From assembly GCA_965603725.1 (NCBI GenBank), contig CBFDEC010000029.1, forward strand, positions 1-39,214: a stretch of DNA of 39,214 bases, written 5' to 3'. The stretch is from JAGGSN01 sp965603725 (GTDB lineage Bacteria; Zixibacteria; MSB-5A5; UBA10806; 4484-95). The position numbers and the translations under genes were made by a program. The notes below the pieces were generated by a model, which made no database searches, was not told where the DNA came from, and saw nothing but the letters and a program-made list of their open reading frames with translations. The first letter of the stretch is position 1. Each line of letters opens with the position of its first letter. Shown here piece after piece: positions 16,920 to 24,607 of this stretch.

Positions 16920-17576
16920 ATGAAACGGAGTTTAATTTTAACGACGGCTTGCTTGCTTTTGTTGCTGTCCAGCCAGGCCTTTGCCTTTGAAAGGCAGTCA
17001 CAGTTAGAGCTTTTTGGCGGTTTCGCCGTACCGCTGGCGCCTGATGCCTTTAAGGATTATTACAAAGTGGGACTTAGCGCACATGGCCAATATGTCATAT
17101 TTCCTCACCCTCAGTTTGGAGTCAGCTTTGGCGGTGCGTTTGAATTCTTCACTTTTAATGATGGTAAGCTCTTCGATGAACTTGAACAAGAATATGGAGT
17201 TGATCTCAGAGATTACGGCGTTGAGATAGAAGGCAGCGCAAGAATCATAGAACTCGGTCTGGGAGTTCGACCATATTTAACGCCTGTGACTTCAAGCTTC
17301 CAGCTCTTTCTTTTTGGTATGGGAACTTTCAACTTTACCCATGATGAATTTAAAATATTCTTTAATGACCCAGCCATAGAGGATGTAGAAGGTAAATATG
17401 ACGGCAACAATATTGGAATTGCGGCTGGTGGCGGACTCGAAATACCTGCTGGAAATATGAATATTATTTTCCAGGGTTTGACGAGATTTATTTTCAATTA
17501 TGGAAAAGATGACGACCTGGGTGTTGAGGGAGAAACTCTTTCATTCATTGGTTTCACGACCGGCATTGTTTTCTAA
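16920..17576 (+). CDS. Small outer-membrane beta-barrel protein
   Basis: 218 residues. The signal peptide is MKRSLILTTACLLLLLSSQA, then FAFE. The mature part alternates hydrophobic and polar residues with many Gly and aromatic residues (GLSAHGQYVIFPHPQFGVSF, then FLFGMGTFNF). It ends in an aromatic-terminated strand (FTTGIVF), the usual barrel-closing signal. GAGGAGG lies 7-13 nt upstream of the start. It is 95 bp after the CsgG-like gene and ends in a strong terminator. No specific function can be named. Confidence 0.75.
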   Translation: MKRSLILTTACLLLLLSSQAFAFERQSQLELFGGFAVPLAPDAFKDYYKVGLSAHGQYVIFPHPQFGVSFGGAFEFFTFNDGKLFDELEQEYGVDLRDYGVEIEGSARIIELGLGVRPYLTPVTSSFQLFLFGMGTFNFTHDEFKIFFNDPAIEDVEGKYDGNNIGIAAGGGLEIPAGNMNIIFQGLTRFIFNYGKDDDLGVEGETLSFIGFTTGIVF

Positions 17577-17615
17577 ATACTAACGTTTGACAAGATATTT
17601 TCAACTGTGATAATT

Positions 17616-17652
17616 CAAGCCGGCTGCCTGGATGTAACCGGCTTGTTTTTTT
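17616..17652 (+). terminator. Rho-independent terminator
   Basis: CAAGCCGG (17616-17623) pairs with CCGGCTTG (17638-17645) across a 14-nt loop and is followed directly by seven T residues. It ends the transcript of the CsgG-like and barrel genes. Confidence 0.9.
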
Positions 17653-17776
17653 ATACGGGAATCCCTTTTGTAATTCCCAGAGAAATATTTCTTGATTGTC
17701 GCAACATTTTTTGATAAAAAGAATACCAGAATTGTATGTGTATTTTTCAGGGAGATAAATAATCCGGAGGTTAATA

Positions 17777-19192
17777 ATGAGTTGCTATCGACTAAAATAT
17801 TTGCTCATCTTTTTTTGTGCTTTAAGTATGTTTCTATTTTTCGGCGGCGGGAAAAAGTCTGTTCTGGCGAAACAAGGCTCCCCGTCAAACCAGGATTCTC
17901 CGGAGTGGGTACAAAAGCATCCAACCAGCGGGCTTTACTATATCGGCATCGCCATGGTTCAAAAACGCCATGATGTGGATTATATCCAGATGGCCAAAGA
18001 CGCCGCTTTAAATAACCTGGCCGCCCAGATTACTGTCGAGATTACCGGCACGATTGATCAAACTGTTATTGAAAGCTCGGGCATGATTGAGAATGAGTTC
18101 AAACGTCACATAAGCGCCACGACCAAAGCGGAACTCGAAGGGTTTGAGTTGGTCGACACCTGGGAGGATCACAGCAGCTTCTGGGTTTACTACAGGCTGA
18201 ATAAAACGCTGTATGCCGAGATGAAACAGGAAAAGCAGACCCGGGCGATTAACCTCTCCCTGGATTTATTCACCAAAGCCAAGGCCGGCGAAAATCAGAA
18301 TAACATCGAGCAAGCCCTGCAGTTTTATTTCCAGTCGTTAAAGCCGCTTGAAAATTATATCGGCGAATCGCTGGAAACGACCTATAACGGATCGAAAATC
18401 TACCTGTTCAACGAAATCTATTCCTCTATTCAAAATCTGTTAAGCCGAATCGAATTAAAACCTGTCAGCGGCAAAGTATCGGCAAAAATAGGTCAGCCAT
18501 TGGCCGGTCCGCTTGAGGTTAACGCAACTTATAAAAGCCCGAGCGGTGATATTGGTATTTCAAATCTGCCCCTGGTTTTTTCGTTCACCCGGGGTTCCGG
18601 TGATTTGGTCGATAAAGTGTTGACCGATGACCATGGTAAAGGCAAATGCCGGGTCTCCAAGATCAAAGCTGTCGATCAGATACAGATGGTGGAAGTGACG
18701 CTGGATATCAACGGTATAATAAGCCTGAGCGACGCCTTACCGATCGTCCGGGGGATCGTCAACGGCTTCCCATTGCCGGGTACACAAATCGAGTTGAATG
18801 TTTCGGGGATTACCGCCTATATCAGTTCAACCGAAACCCATTTTGCCGGCAAGCTGGATGTTTTGTCAATCGAGCCGGAATTGAAAAAGGAGCTTTCCGA
18901 GAACGGATTCAGTTTCGTGGACAACAAGCCGGAGGCCGATTACAATATCACAATAAAAGCTCATTCGAGACAGGGCTCTGAAATAATGGGCGGCATGTAT
19001 TCATCTTTTGTGGATGTTTCTATTTTTGTGTACGATAATCTAAGCGGCAGTGAGCTTTATAAGCGGTCGCTGCATAATATAAAAGGTATCGACCTGAATT
19101 ACGATAAGGCCGGCCGCAAAGCGTTTGCCAACGCCGGCAAACAGGTGCGCAATGAAATCGTGTCCGACCTGCTGGCCACGATTCAACGATGA
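17777..19192 (+). CDS. Exported LPP20-like protein
   Basis: 471 residues. The N-terminus is a signal peptide (KYLLIFFCALSMFLFFGGG, then SVLAKQ) without a convincing lipobox. Residues about 38-155 match the LPP20 domain: PEWVQKHPTSGLYYIGIAM, AKDAALNNLAAQI, SSFWVYYRLNKTLYAEMKQ. The rest includes an Ig-like or invasin-like segment (SGKVSAKIGQPLAGPLEVNA, then KVLTDDHGKGKCRVSKI) and a terminal region that resembles CsgG-associated partner proteins. GGAGG lies 7 nt upstream of the ATG. LPP20 and CsgG-like genes are often close together in FCB bacteria, so a joint role at the outer membrane is likely but unproven. Confidence 0.8.
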   Translation: MSCYRLKYLLIFFCALSMFLFFGGGKKSVLAKQGSPSNQDSPEWVQKHPTSGLYYIGIAMVQKRHDVDYIQMAKDAALNNLAAQITVEITGTIDQTVIESSGMIENEFKRHISATTKAELEGFELVDTWEDHSSFWVYYRLNKTLYAEMKQEKQTRAINLSLDLFTKAKAGENQNNIEQALQFYFQSLKPLENYIGESLETTYNGSKIYLFNEIYSSIQNLLSRIELKPVSGKVSAKIGQPLAGPLEVNATYKSPSGDIGISNLPLVFSFTRGSGDLVDKVLTDDHGKGKCRVSKIKAVDQIQMVEVTLDINGIISLSDALPIVRGIVNGFPLPGTQIELNVSGITAYISSTETHFAGKLDVLSIEPELKKELSENGFSFVDNKPEADYNITIKAHSRQGSEIMGGMYSSFVDVSIFVYDNLSGSELYKRSLHNIKGIDLNYDKAGRKAFANAGKQVRNEIVSDLLATIQR

Positions 19193-19224
19193 CTGACATA
19201 TCAACAAATGAACCTCGCCCATTG

Positions 19225-19411
19225 GTTCTTGCCCATAAGATATATTGTTGCAGGCAAGCCGACCACCCACTCGACCGTTGTTGGCGTTTTTCTGTGGCGT
19301 CGACCCTCTGAGGTCGACACAATGATCTGCAGAAAGAAAGCAGTCGACTGCAGCCATATGGCTCGTAGAGAGAGTCGACTGCGTCAGAATATTGCTGTAA
19401 GATATACAGCA
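19225..19411. repeat. Cluster of intergenic palindromes
   Basis: Within about 190 bp there are four perfect inverted repeats. CTTGCC/GGCAAG encloses a 19-nt spacer near 19228-19258. GTCGACC/GGTCGAC is at 19299-19318. GCAGTCGACT/AGTCGACTGC is at 19340-19382. TGCTGTA/TACAGCA is at 19393-19411. No gene-like frame is supported. The density of GTCGAC-centred hairpins suggests one or more REP-type or small non-autonomous elements after the LPP20-like gene. Confidence 0.6.
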
Positions 19412-19534
19412 CAAAAGCTTAAGGCCAAATGGAGCAACGATTATTATCCTCCATAACGCTAAAAGGTGTTGACATTAAAGAGAAAATTCAACATAGTAGC
19501 AAACTATGAAAAGGCAACTATCGAAAATACAGCT

Positions 19535-20617
19535 ATGAGCGGCAATTTTAGATCAATTATCACCGGAACCGGCTGCTATATCCCCACAAAAAAAGTATTT
19601 AACAAAGACTTTCTCCAGAATGAGTTTTACAATTCGGACGGCAAAAAATTCGACCGGACAAACCAGGAAATTATCGACAAGCTTGAAGAAATAACCGGGA
19701 TTTCGGAAAGAAGATATATTACTGACGACCTTGTAACTTCCGACATTGCCTTTATAGCCGCAAAGAACGCCCTGGATTCCTCTAAGGCCGATAAGGAAAG
19801 CTTCGACTATATAATTGTCGCCCATAATTTCGGCGATGTTAAAGCTGATAACAGGAGGTCTGATTTTGTCCCCAGCCTTGCCTCAAGGGTGAAACATAAA
19901 CTGCGGATTAAAAATCCAAACACGGTAGCTTATGATCTTCCTTTTGGCTGTCCCGGCTGGCTTCAGGCAATGATCCAGGCTGACTATTTCATTAAATCGG
20001 GTGATGCCAAACGGGCGCTGGTCATTGGAGCAGAAGCACTCTCACGAATTTCAGATCCGCATGACCGTGACAGTATGATATATGCCGACGGCGCCGGCGC
20101 CACCGTACTTGAAGCAACAACAAGTAAAAATCAGGTTGGGATACTGTCCCATTCCACCCGGTCTGATACGCTTGAATATGCTTACATGCTGTGGATGGAT
20201 AAAACATTTGCCCCCGACAGCCAGGATGACAACCTGTATCTCAAGATGAACGGCCATAAATTATATCAGTATGCAATAAGTACTGTCCCGCTGGTCGTCA
20301 AGGATGCCCTTGACAAAGCCGGACTGACGCTTGCCGATGTAGATAAAGTTCTCATCCATCAGGCTAACGCCAAGATGGACGAAGCGATACTTAAACGCAT
20401 CTATAAGCTATACGGCGAGAAAAACGTACCGCTTTATGTCATGCCGATGATTATTTCCCGGCTGGGAAACAGCTCGGTGGCAACTTTACCGATTCTTCTT
20501 GATATGCTTGTTAAAGGACAGATTAAAAACTACGAATCGAAAAGCGGCGACGTTGTTGTATTTGCCTCGATAGGGGCGGGCATGAATATAAACTCCATGA
20601 TTTATAGAATGCCGTGA
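19535..20617 (+). CDS. 3-oxoacyl-ACP synthase III-like condensing enzyme
   Basis: The frame is open from a TTG at 19466, but the conserved N-terminus (RSIITGTGCYIP) favours the ATG at 19535, giving 360 residues. Numbered from 19535, the thiolase-fold triad is C139 (LPFGCPGWLQ), H275 (LIHQANAK) and N312 (RLGNSSVATL), which is the Cys-His-Asn set of FabH-like enzymes. These join an acyl-CoA to malonyl-ACP. It is longer than standard FabH (about 320), mainly through an insertion around YITDDL and VKADNRRSDF. It stands alone without other fab genes, so it could be the primary initiator or a specialised paralogue of DarB or BioZ type. No good ribosome site is visible at either start. Confidence 0.85.
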   Translation: MSGNFRSIITGTGCYIPTKKVFNKDFLQNEFYNSDGKKFDRTNQEIIDKLEEITGISERRYITDDLVTSDIAFIAAKNALDSSKADKESFDYIIVAHNFGDVKADNRRSDFVPSLASRVKHKLRIKNPNTVAYDLPFGCPGWLQAMIQADYFIKSGDAKRALVIGAEALSRISDPHDRDSMIYADGAGATVLEATTSKNQVGILSHSTRSDTLEYAYMLWMDKTFAPDSQDDNLYLKMNGHKLYQYAISTVPLVVKDALDKAGLTLADVDKVLIHQANAKMDEAILKRIYKLYGEKNVPLYVMPMIISRLGNSSVATLPILLDMLVKGQIKNYESKSGDVVVFASIGAGMNINSMIYRMP

Positions 20618-20651
20618 TTTTTTCCGGTTGAATTTGATATTTTAAAATGCA

Positions 20652-20694
20652 GGTCGGATTCCGCCGCGAACAAAGTGAGCAAGAAACCCGACAC
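20652..20694 (+). repeat. REP-like palindrome 0 (diverged)
   Basis: GGTCGG...AAGAAACCCGACAC with a long spacer carries the arms of the REP consensus (GTAGGTCGGGTTCCGA...GAGAAACCCGACACCT) seen at 20858. The left arm has decayed. It lies just after the KAS III gene. Confidence 0.6.
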
Positions 20695-20778
20695 AGCCTG
20701 TTTGCATTGACATTGAAATATGTTTTGATAAAAAAATAGATTTAACGTATATATGTTTAATAAAAATTACTAATAGGA

Positions 20779-20816
20779 GGTGTCGGGTTTCTCCCATTGG
20801 TCGGAACCCGACCTAC
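20779..20816 (-). repeat. REP palindrome 1
   Basis: GGTGTCGGGTTTCTC...TCGGAACCCGACCTAC is the reverse-oriented copy of the REP at 20858-20906. The arms GTCGGGTT and AACCCGAC pair perfectly. With copy 2 it forms a head-to-head pair, as in BIME arrangements. Confidence 0.85.
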
Positions 20817-20857
20817 TGAATAACTTGTTAATTCTCCCGGGGAGTGGAATCATTCAA

Positions 20858-20906
20858 GTAGGTCGGGTTCCGAATCCGCTGAAAGCGGATGAGAAACCCG
20901 ACACCT
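20858..20906 (+). repeat. REP palindrome 2, directly before the RAYT gene
   Basis: GTAGGTCGGGTTCCGA, an internal hairpin (ATCCGCT-GAA-AGCGGAT), then GAGAAACCCGACACCT. It ends 5 bp before the RAYT ATG and so lies within the transposase leader. The central hairpin could fold in RNA or single-stranded DNA. Confidence 0.85.
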
Positions 20907-20911
20907 GAATC

Positions 20912-21391
20912 ATGAAAACACTCAGAAGATTTAATATTAAAGACACGTATTATTTTATAACTACGGTAACTTATAACAGAAATGATATTCTAACTAAGGA
21001 TATTAAACTTTTCTGGGAAAGCTGGAAAAGGATTAATCCGCTGGCTTGGGTTATTTTACCTGATCATTTTCATATTATTATTCATATAAATAATGAAAAC
21101 ATCTCAAGTATTATGCACAGATTTAAAATTACATTTTCACGCCGATTTCGAGATAAGTATAATGTTGGTAAAGTTTGGCAAAACAGATTTTGGGACCATA
21201 TAATTAGAAACCAGGATGATTTGAATCGTCATATTGATTATATTCATTATAATCCTGTAAAACATGGTTTGCTTAATGATCCATTTGAATATGAATATTC
21301 ATCTTTGATGGAATATTTTGGTAAAGGTCATTATAGTAGGGATTGGGGGGTGATTGATAAGCCTGATTTGAAAGGAGAATATGGCGAATAA
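20912..21391 (+). CDS. REP-associated tyrosine transposase (RAYT)
   Basis: 159 residues of the Y1/HUH transposase superfamily. The HUH motif appears as PDHFHIIIH (about 52-60). N-terminal RRFNIKDTYYFITTVTYNR and C-terminal DHIIRNQDDLNRHIDYIHYN plus PVKHGL are the hallmark RAYT segments; the tyrosine nucleophile is probably in the IDYIHYNP stretch. These enzymes act on REP palindromes as single strands. Four good REP copies and one decayed copy lie within 750 bp, two directly upstream in inverted orientation and two downstream. The gene is intact and AT-richer than its neighbours. RAYTs are usually single-copy, domesticated transposases rather than active insertion sequences. Confidence 0.95.
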   Translation: MKTLRRFNIKDTYYFITTVTYNRNDILTKDIKLFWESWKRINPLAWVILPDHFHIIIHINNENISSIMHRFKITFSRRFRDKYNVGKVWQNRFWDHIIRNQDDLNRHIDYIHYNPVKHGLLNDPFEYEYSSLMEYFGKGHYSRDWGVIDKPDLKGEYGE

Positions 21392-21449
21392 AGTTTGAAT
21401 GTAATATCAGGTTTCTCGGCAAATGACTCGTATCCCGGCTTACAGTGAA

Positions 21450-21486
21450 TTGTCGGGTTTCTCCTTTCAGTCGGAACCCGACCTAC
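21450..21486 (-). repeat. REP palindrome 3
   Basis: TTGTCGGGTTTCTCC...GTCGGAACCCGACCTAC matches REP 1 in sequence and orientation apart from its short loop. It lies 59 bp after the RAYT stop. Confidence 0.85.
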
Positions 21487-21593
21487 TAAACTATTTGCTG
21501 TTACTATTGGTGGCTATGGTTACTTTGGTTTTTAGCCACAATGAAAAATATGGCGAAATATTGAAAGGTTTTTTATTTAGAATCAAAAAGAGA

Positions 21594-21640
21594 GTAGGTC
21601 GAAACCTCCGAAGGACCTTGATGGCCTGCGGTTTCGACAT
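21594..21640 (+). repeat. REP-like palindrome 4 (variant) before panC
   Basis: GTAGGTCGAAACC...GGTTTCGACAT keeps the GTAGGTCG start, but both arms carry the same compensating change (GGGTT to AAACC), so base pairing is preserved. It ends 8 bp before the panC ATG and could affect translation or transcript ends. Confidence 0.7.
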
Positions 21641-21648
21641 TTGAAAAT

Positions 21649-22512
21649 ATGCAACCCAAACCCAAAATAATAAAATCCCCCAAAGCCATGCAGAGGCTGG
21701 CGGAGGGCTGGCGCTGTAAGGGCAAATCAATCGGTTTTGTGCCGACAATGGGCGCGTTTCATGAGGGGCATTTGTCGCTGATACGAAAATCGGTCAAACA
21801 AAACGATATCACGGTCGTGTCGATTTTTGTCAACCCCGCTCAGTTCGGTGCAAATGAAGATTTTGCCAGATATCCGAAATCTTTTAAATCAGATTACAGT
21901 AAAGCCCGGCAGGCCGGCGCGGATGTGATATTTTACCCATCGCTTGACAGTATTTATCCGGCTGATTTCCAGACCTATGTAACACCCGGTTCTATCGCCG
22001 ACAGGCTCGAGGGAGCCGCTCGTCCCGGCCATATGCGAGGCGTTGCCACAGTATGCGTGAAATTTTTTAACATAGTCAGACCACATAGGGCATACTTTGG
22101 CCAAAAGGACGCTCAGCAACTGGCTGTCATAAAGCAAGTCGTAAAAAATTTAAACCTCGATTTGAAAATTGTCCGATGTCCGATTGTAAGAACGAAAAGC
22201 GGTATTGCTTTATCATCAAGGCACGCCTATTTATCCAAAAGAGATCTTAAAAAGGCTGAGGCGATTTACGATTCGCTCAAGCTGGCCAAAAGGCTGATAG
22301 ATGAAGGCGAAACCAATGCCAAAGCAATAAAAACTCAGATGACCGGTATTATTCAAACAGTTCCCGGAGTAGAAATTGAATACATCGCTTTCAACCGCTG
22401 GGATGATCTAACAGAGATAAGGACTATCAGCGGTAAGACGCTAATTTCGATGGCGGCCATTGTAAACAAAGTCAGGTTATTAGATAATATAATTGTGAAC
22501 CGCAAAATATAA
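21649..22512 (+). CDS. panC: Pantothenate synthetase
   Basis: 287 residues, normal length. It condenses pantoate with beta-alanine using ATP, the last step of vitamin B5 synthesis before coenzyme A. The nucleotide-binding motif is PTMGAFHEGHLSL, with the two catalytic histidines H38 and H41. The pantoate-binding segment FVNPAQF and the FGQKDAQQL motif are present. The second ATP motif reads SGIALSSRHAYLS, where most homologues have an Asn in place of this His. No Shine-Dalgarno is visible, and a REP-like hairpin ends 8 bp before the ATG. No panB or panD is nearby. Confidence 0.97.
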   Translation: MQPKPKIIKSPKAMQRLAEGWRCKGKSIGFVPTMGAFHEGHLSLIRKSVKQNDITVVSIFVNPAQFGANEDFARYPKSFKSDYSKARQAGADVIFYPSLDSIYPADFQTYVTPGSIADRLEGAARPGHMRGVATVCVKFFNIVRPHRAYFGQKDAQQLAVIKQVVKNLNLDLKIVRCPIVRTKSGIALSSRHAYLSKRDLKKAEAIYDSLKLAKRLIDEGETNAKAIKTQMTGIIQTVPGVEIEYIAFNRWDDLTEIRTISGKTLISMAAIVNKVRLLDNIIVNRKI

Positions 22513-22539
22513 GCAATAATTCGAATTTCAATAAATCTT

Positions 22540-22562
22540 AAGCGCTGTTTCGCTTTATTTTA
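22540..22562 (+). terminator. Probable terminator after panC
   Basis: AAGCG-CTGTTT-CGCTT followed by TATTTTATATT. The stem is short (5 bp) but the T-rich tail is well placed, 28 bp after the stop. Confidence 0.5.
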
Positions 22563-22677
22563 TATTCAGTTATATTATATGAAGTTACAGCAACATTTTA
22601 GCCTTGACCGTTATTAATATTATTGTATATTTAAATATTGAGGTTTTAGTTGTTTTTAAACATGATAAGGAGTGAAA

Positions 22678-24552
22678 ATGTCGAGGATTATAGCGTTTTT
22701 ATCGTCTCTGGTTATAATTTTAAGTTCGTCGTTAAGTTTCGCTCAGGATGTTCTGCCTGATCGATACCACACCTATCAGGGTGTGGTGGATACACTTACC
22801 ATGATAAGGGATGCAAACCCTGATATAATATACTTAGATACGCTCGGCTACTCGACTCGTGACACTATTCCGATGTTGAGAGTCAAAATATCTGATAATC
22901 CAGGAATTGATGAGGATGAACCGGCTGTATTCTTTTGCGGCGGGGTGCATGCCGACGAGGTTTTAAGTGTGGAAGTAGCGTTTAATTTCCTATTGGATAT
23001 AGTCGATCTTTATAACCAGATGGATCCGGACGCCATACGCTTTATCAGAAACCTGGAGATATTTATGATCCCCTTTATAAATCCGGAGGGACATATAGTT
23101 GTCGAGGAGGGCGATCTCGAATGGCGCAAGAACAAAAGCGATAACGATACAAACGACATTTTCGATTACCATGACGGTGTCGATAACAACCGCAACTACG
23201 ATTTCGGCTGGGAAATTGATGATGAAATAAACAGCAATGTTCCGGAAAGCCTGATGTTCAAGGGCTTTTATCCATTCTCGGAATCGGAGAATCGGGCGAT
23301 GAGGGATTTCGGCTGGAAATACCGTCCCCTGATCGCTCTTGATTACCATTCCCCCACCTATGGCAGACCAAATGTGGCTTACTATCCCTGGTACTGGTAC
23401 GCTTATCAGGGCGGTCATGGGATGTCTCCCGATGAACCGCTGATGCATTCCATCTGCCAATCGTTCGCCTCGTTGATACTGGCTATTCCCGATGATTCCA
23501 ACACGGTAACCTATACAGCCCGACGGGCGTTAGTCAACAAAGGCGATTTAAAGACATATTTCTATGGCAATTTCGGAACCGCCGCTTTTACGGTGGAGAT
23601 TTCTGATACCACAATCCAGGATCCGGCTTTAGTTGACAGCATAGTAGCGGCTCATCTTCCCGGCCAGTATTACCTTCTTGAAAGGGCCCTTGGTCCCGGA
23701 ATTACCGGCGTTATCAGGGATTCGGTGACGCTTGAGCCAATCGAGGCTGAGGTTCAGGTGACTCAGCATATAAACGATGATATAAATCCCCGTCTTTCTC
23801 GTCCCGATTTTGGCCGCTATCGCCGTGTACTCGCTTCCGGTTCATATACATTGAGATTTTTAAAAGATGAATACAGGACCAAGACAATTTACAACGTTTA
23901 TGTTGGCAATGATGGCCCAACGGAGACTGATGTTCTTTTGTATCCGTACAACCCGCGACCGCCCGCTCCGGAACTTTGCTATCCTTATGCCTCCGATACT
24001 CTTGAAACGGACACTCTGACATTCGACTGGAGTGAACCGGCCTATTCGGATCAGTTTTTACTCGAGGTCTCGACCGACTCATTGTTTGAATCGTATGTTA
24101 TCCTGGATTCAAACCTTGTCGATTCCGAATACGAGGTCATATCACCGCTTGAAAACGGCCAGTATTTCTGGCGAGTCAGGGCGGCTAATGCAAATGGCTG
24201 GGGACCGTATTCTGAAATCTATGATTTCGTCATTGATGACCAAACGGATATTCATGCTGAAATTATTCTGCCTGCCAGTATGAAACTATACCAGAATCAT
24301 CCTAATCCATTTAATGCCTCGACCCGAATAGTGTTTGAAATCCCATATGAATCCATAACCGTAATCGAGATATTTGATATCACCGGCGCTTTAGTTGACA
24401 GACCGCTGAATCAACGGCTTTCCGCCGGACAGCATGCGATAATCTGGAACGGCGCTGATATAAATGGCAATTTGGTGGTCTCGGGAGTTTATCTCTATCG
24501 GTTAAAAGCCCGGGATAACTCCTCGGTAAAAAAAATGATTCTTTTAAAATAA
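22678..24552 (+). CDS. Secreted M14 zinc carboxypeptidase with C-terminal sorting tail
   Basis: About 624 residues. An AAGGAG (22667-22672) sits 5 nt before the ATG at 22678, which is preferred over the GTG at 22672. After a signal peptide, the M14 domain shows zinc ligands in GGVHADE (H93 and E96, counted from the GTG) and LDYH (H226). The substrate-binding VDNNRNYDFGW and the general base E309 in FTVEISDT are also present. Downstream are a carboxypeptidase-regulatory-like domain (GVIRDSVTLEPIEAEV), a fibronectin-III-like domain, and a T9SS/FlgD-like tail (YQNHPNPFNAST ... SGVYLYRLKA). It probably removes C-terminal residues from peptides outside the cell. The next gene carries the same kind of tail. 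Confidence 0.92.
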   Translation: MSRIIAFLSSLVIILSSSLSFAQDVLPDRYHTYQGVVDTLTMIRDANPDIIYLDTLGYSTRDTIPMLRVKISDNPGIDEDEPAVFFCGGVHADEVLSVEVAFNFLLDIVDLYNQMDPDAIRFIRNLEIFMIPFINPEGHIVVEEGDLEWRKNKSDNDTNDIFDYHDGVDNNRNYDFGWEIDDEINSNVPESLMFKGFYPFSESENRAMRDFGWKYRPLIALDYHSPTYGRPNVAYYPWYWYAYQGGHGMSPDEPLMHSICQSFASLILAIPDDSNTVTYTARRALVNKGDLKTYFYGNFGTAAFTVEISDTTIQDPALVDSIVAAHLPGQYYLLERALGPGITGVIRDSVTLEPIEAEVQVTQHINDDINPRLSRPDFGRYRRVLASGSYTLRFLKDEYRTKTIYNVYVGNDGPTETDVLLYPYNPRPPAPELCYPYASDTLETDTLTFDWSEPAYSDQFLLEVSTDSLFESYVILDSNLVDSEYEVISPLENGQYFWRVRAANANGWGPYSEIYDFVIDDQTDIHAEIILPASMKLYQNHPNPFNASTRIVFEIPYESITVIEIFDITGALVDRPLNQRLSAGQHAIIWNGADINGNLVVSGVYLYRLKARDNSSVKKMILLK

Positions 24553-24607
24553 AAAGATCCGTAGTGATAGAGCGTGATTTTATCGACATAATTTTGAGAT
24601 TGAGCTT

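Noticed and set aside
19020..19414. Two overlapping minus-strand frames
   Set aside because: They are antisense to the LPP20-like gene end and the palindrome cluster, with compositions unlike real proteins.
20650..21640. Possible CRISPR array from the repeated palindromes
   Set aside because: The copies alternate in orientation, spacing is irregular and a RAYT gene lies among them, which fits REP elements.
21423..21644. A 73-codon plus-strand frame between the RAYT and panC genes
   Set aside because: It starts and ends in REP palindromes and has no ribosome site.
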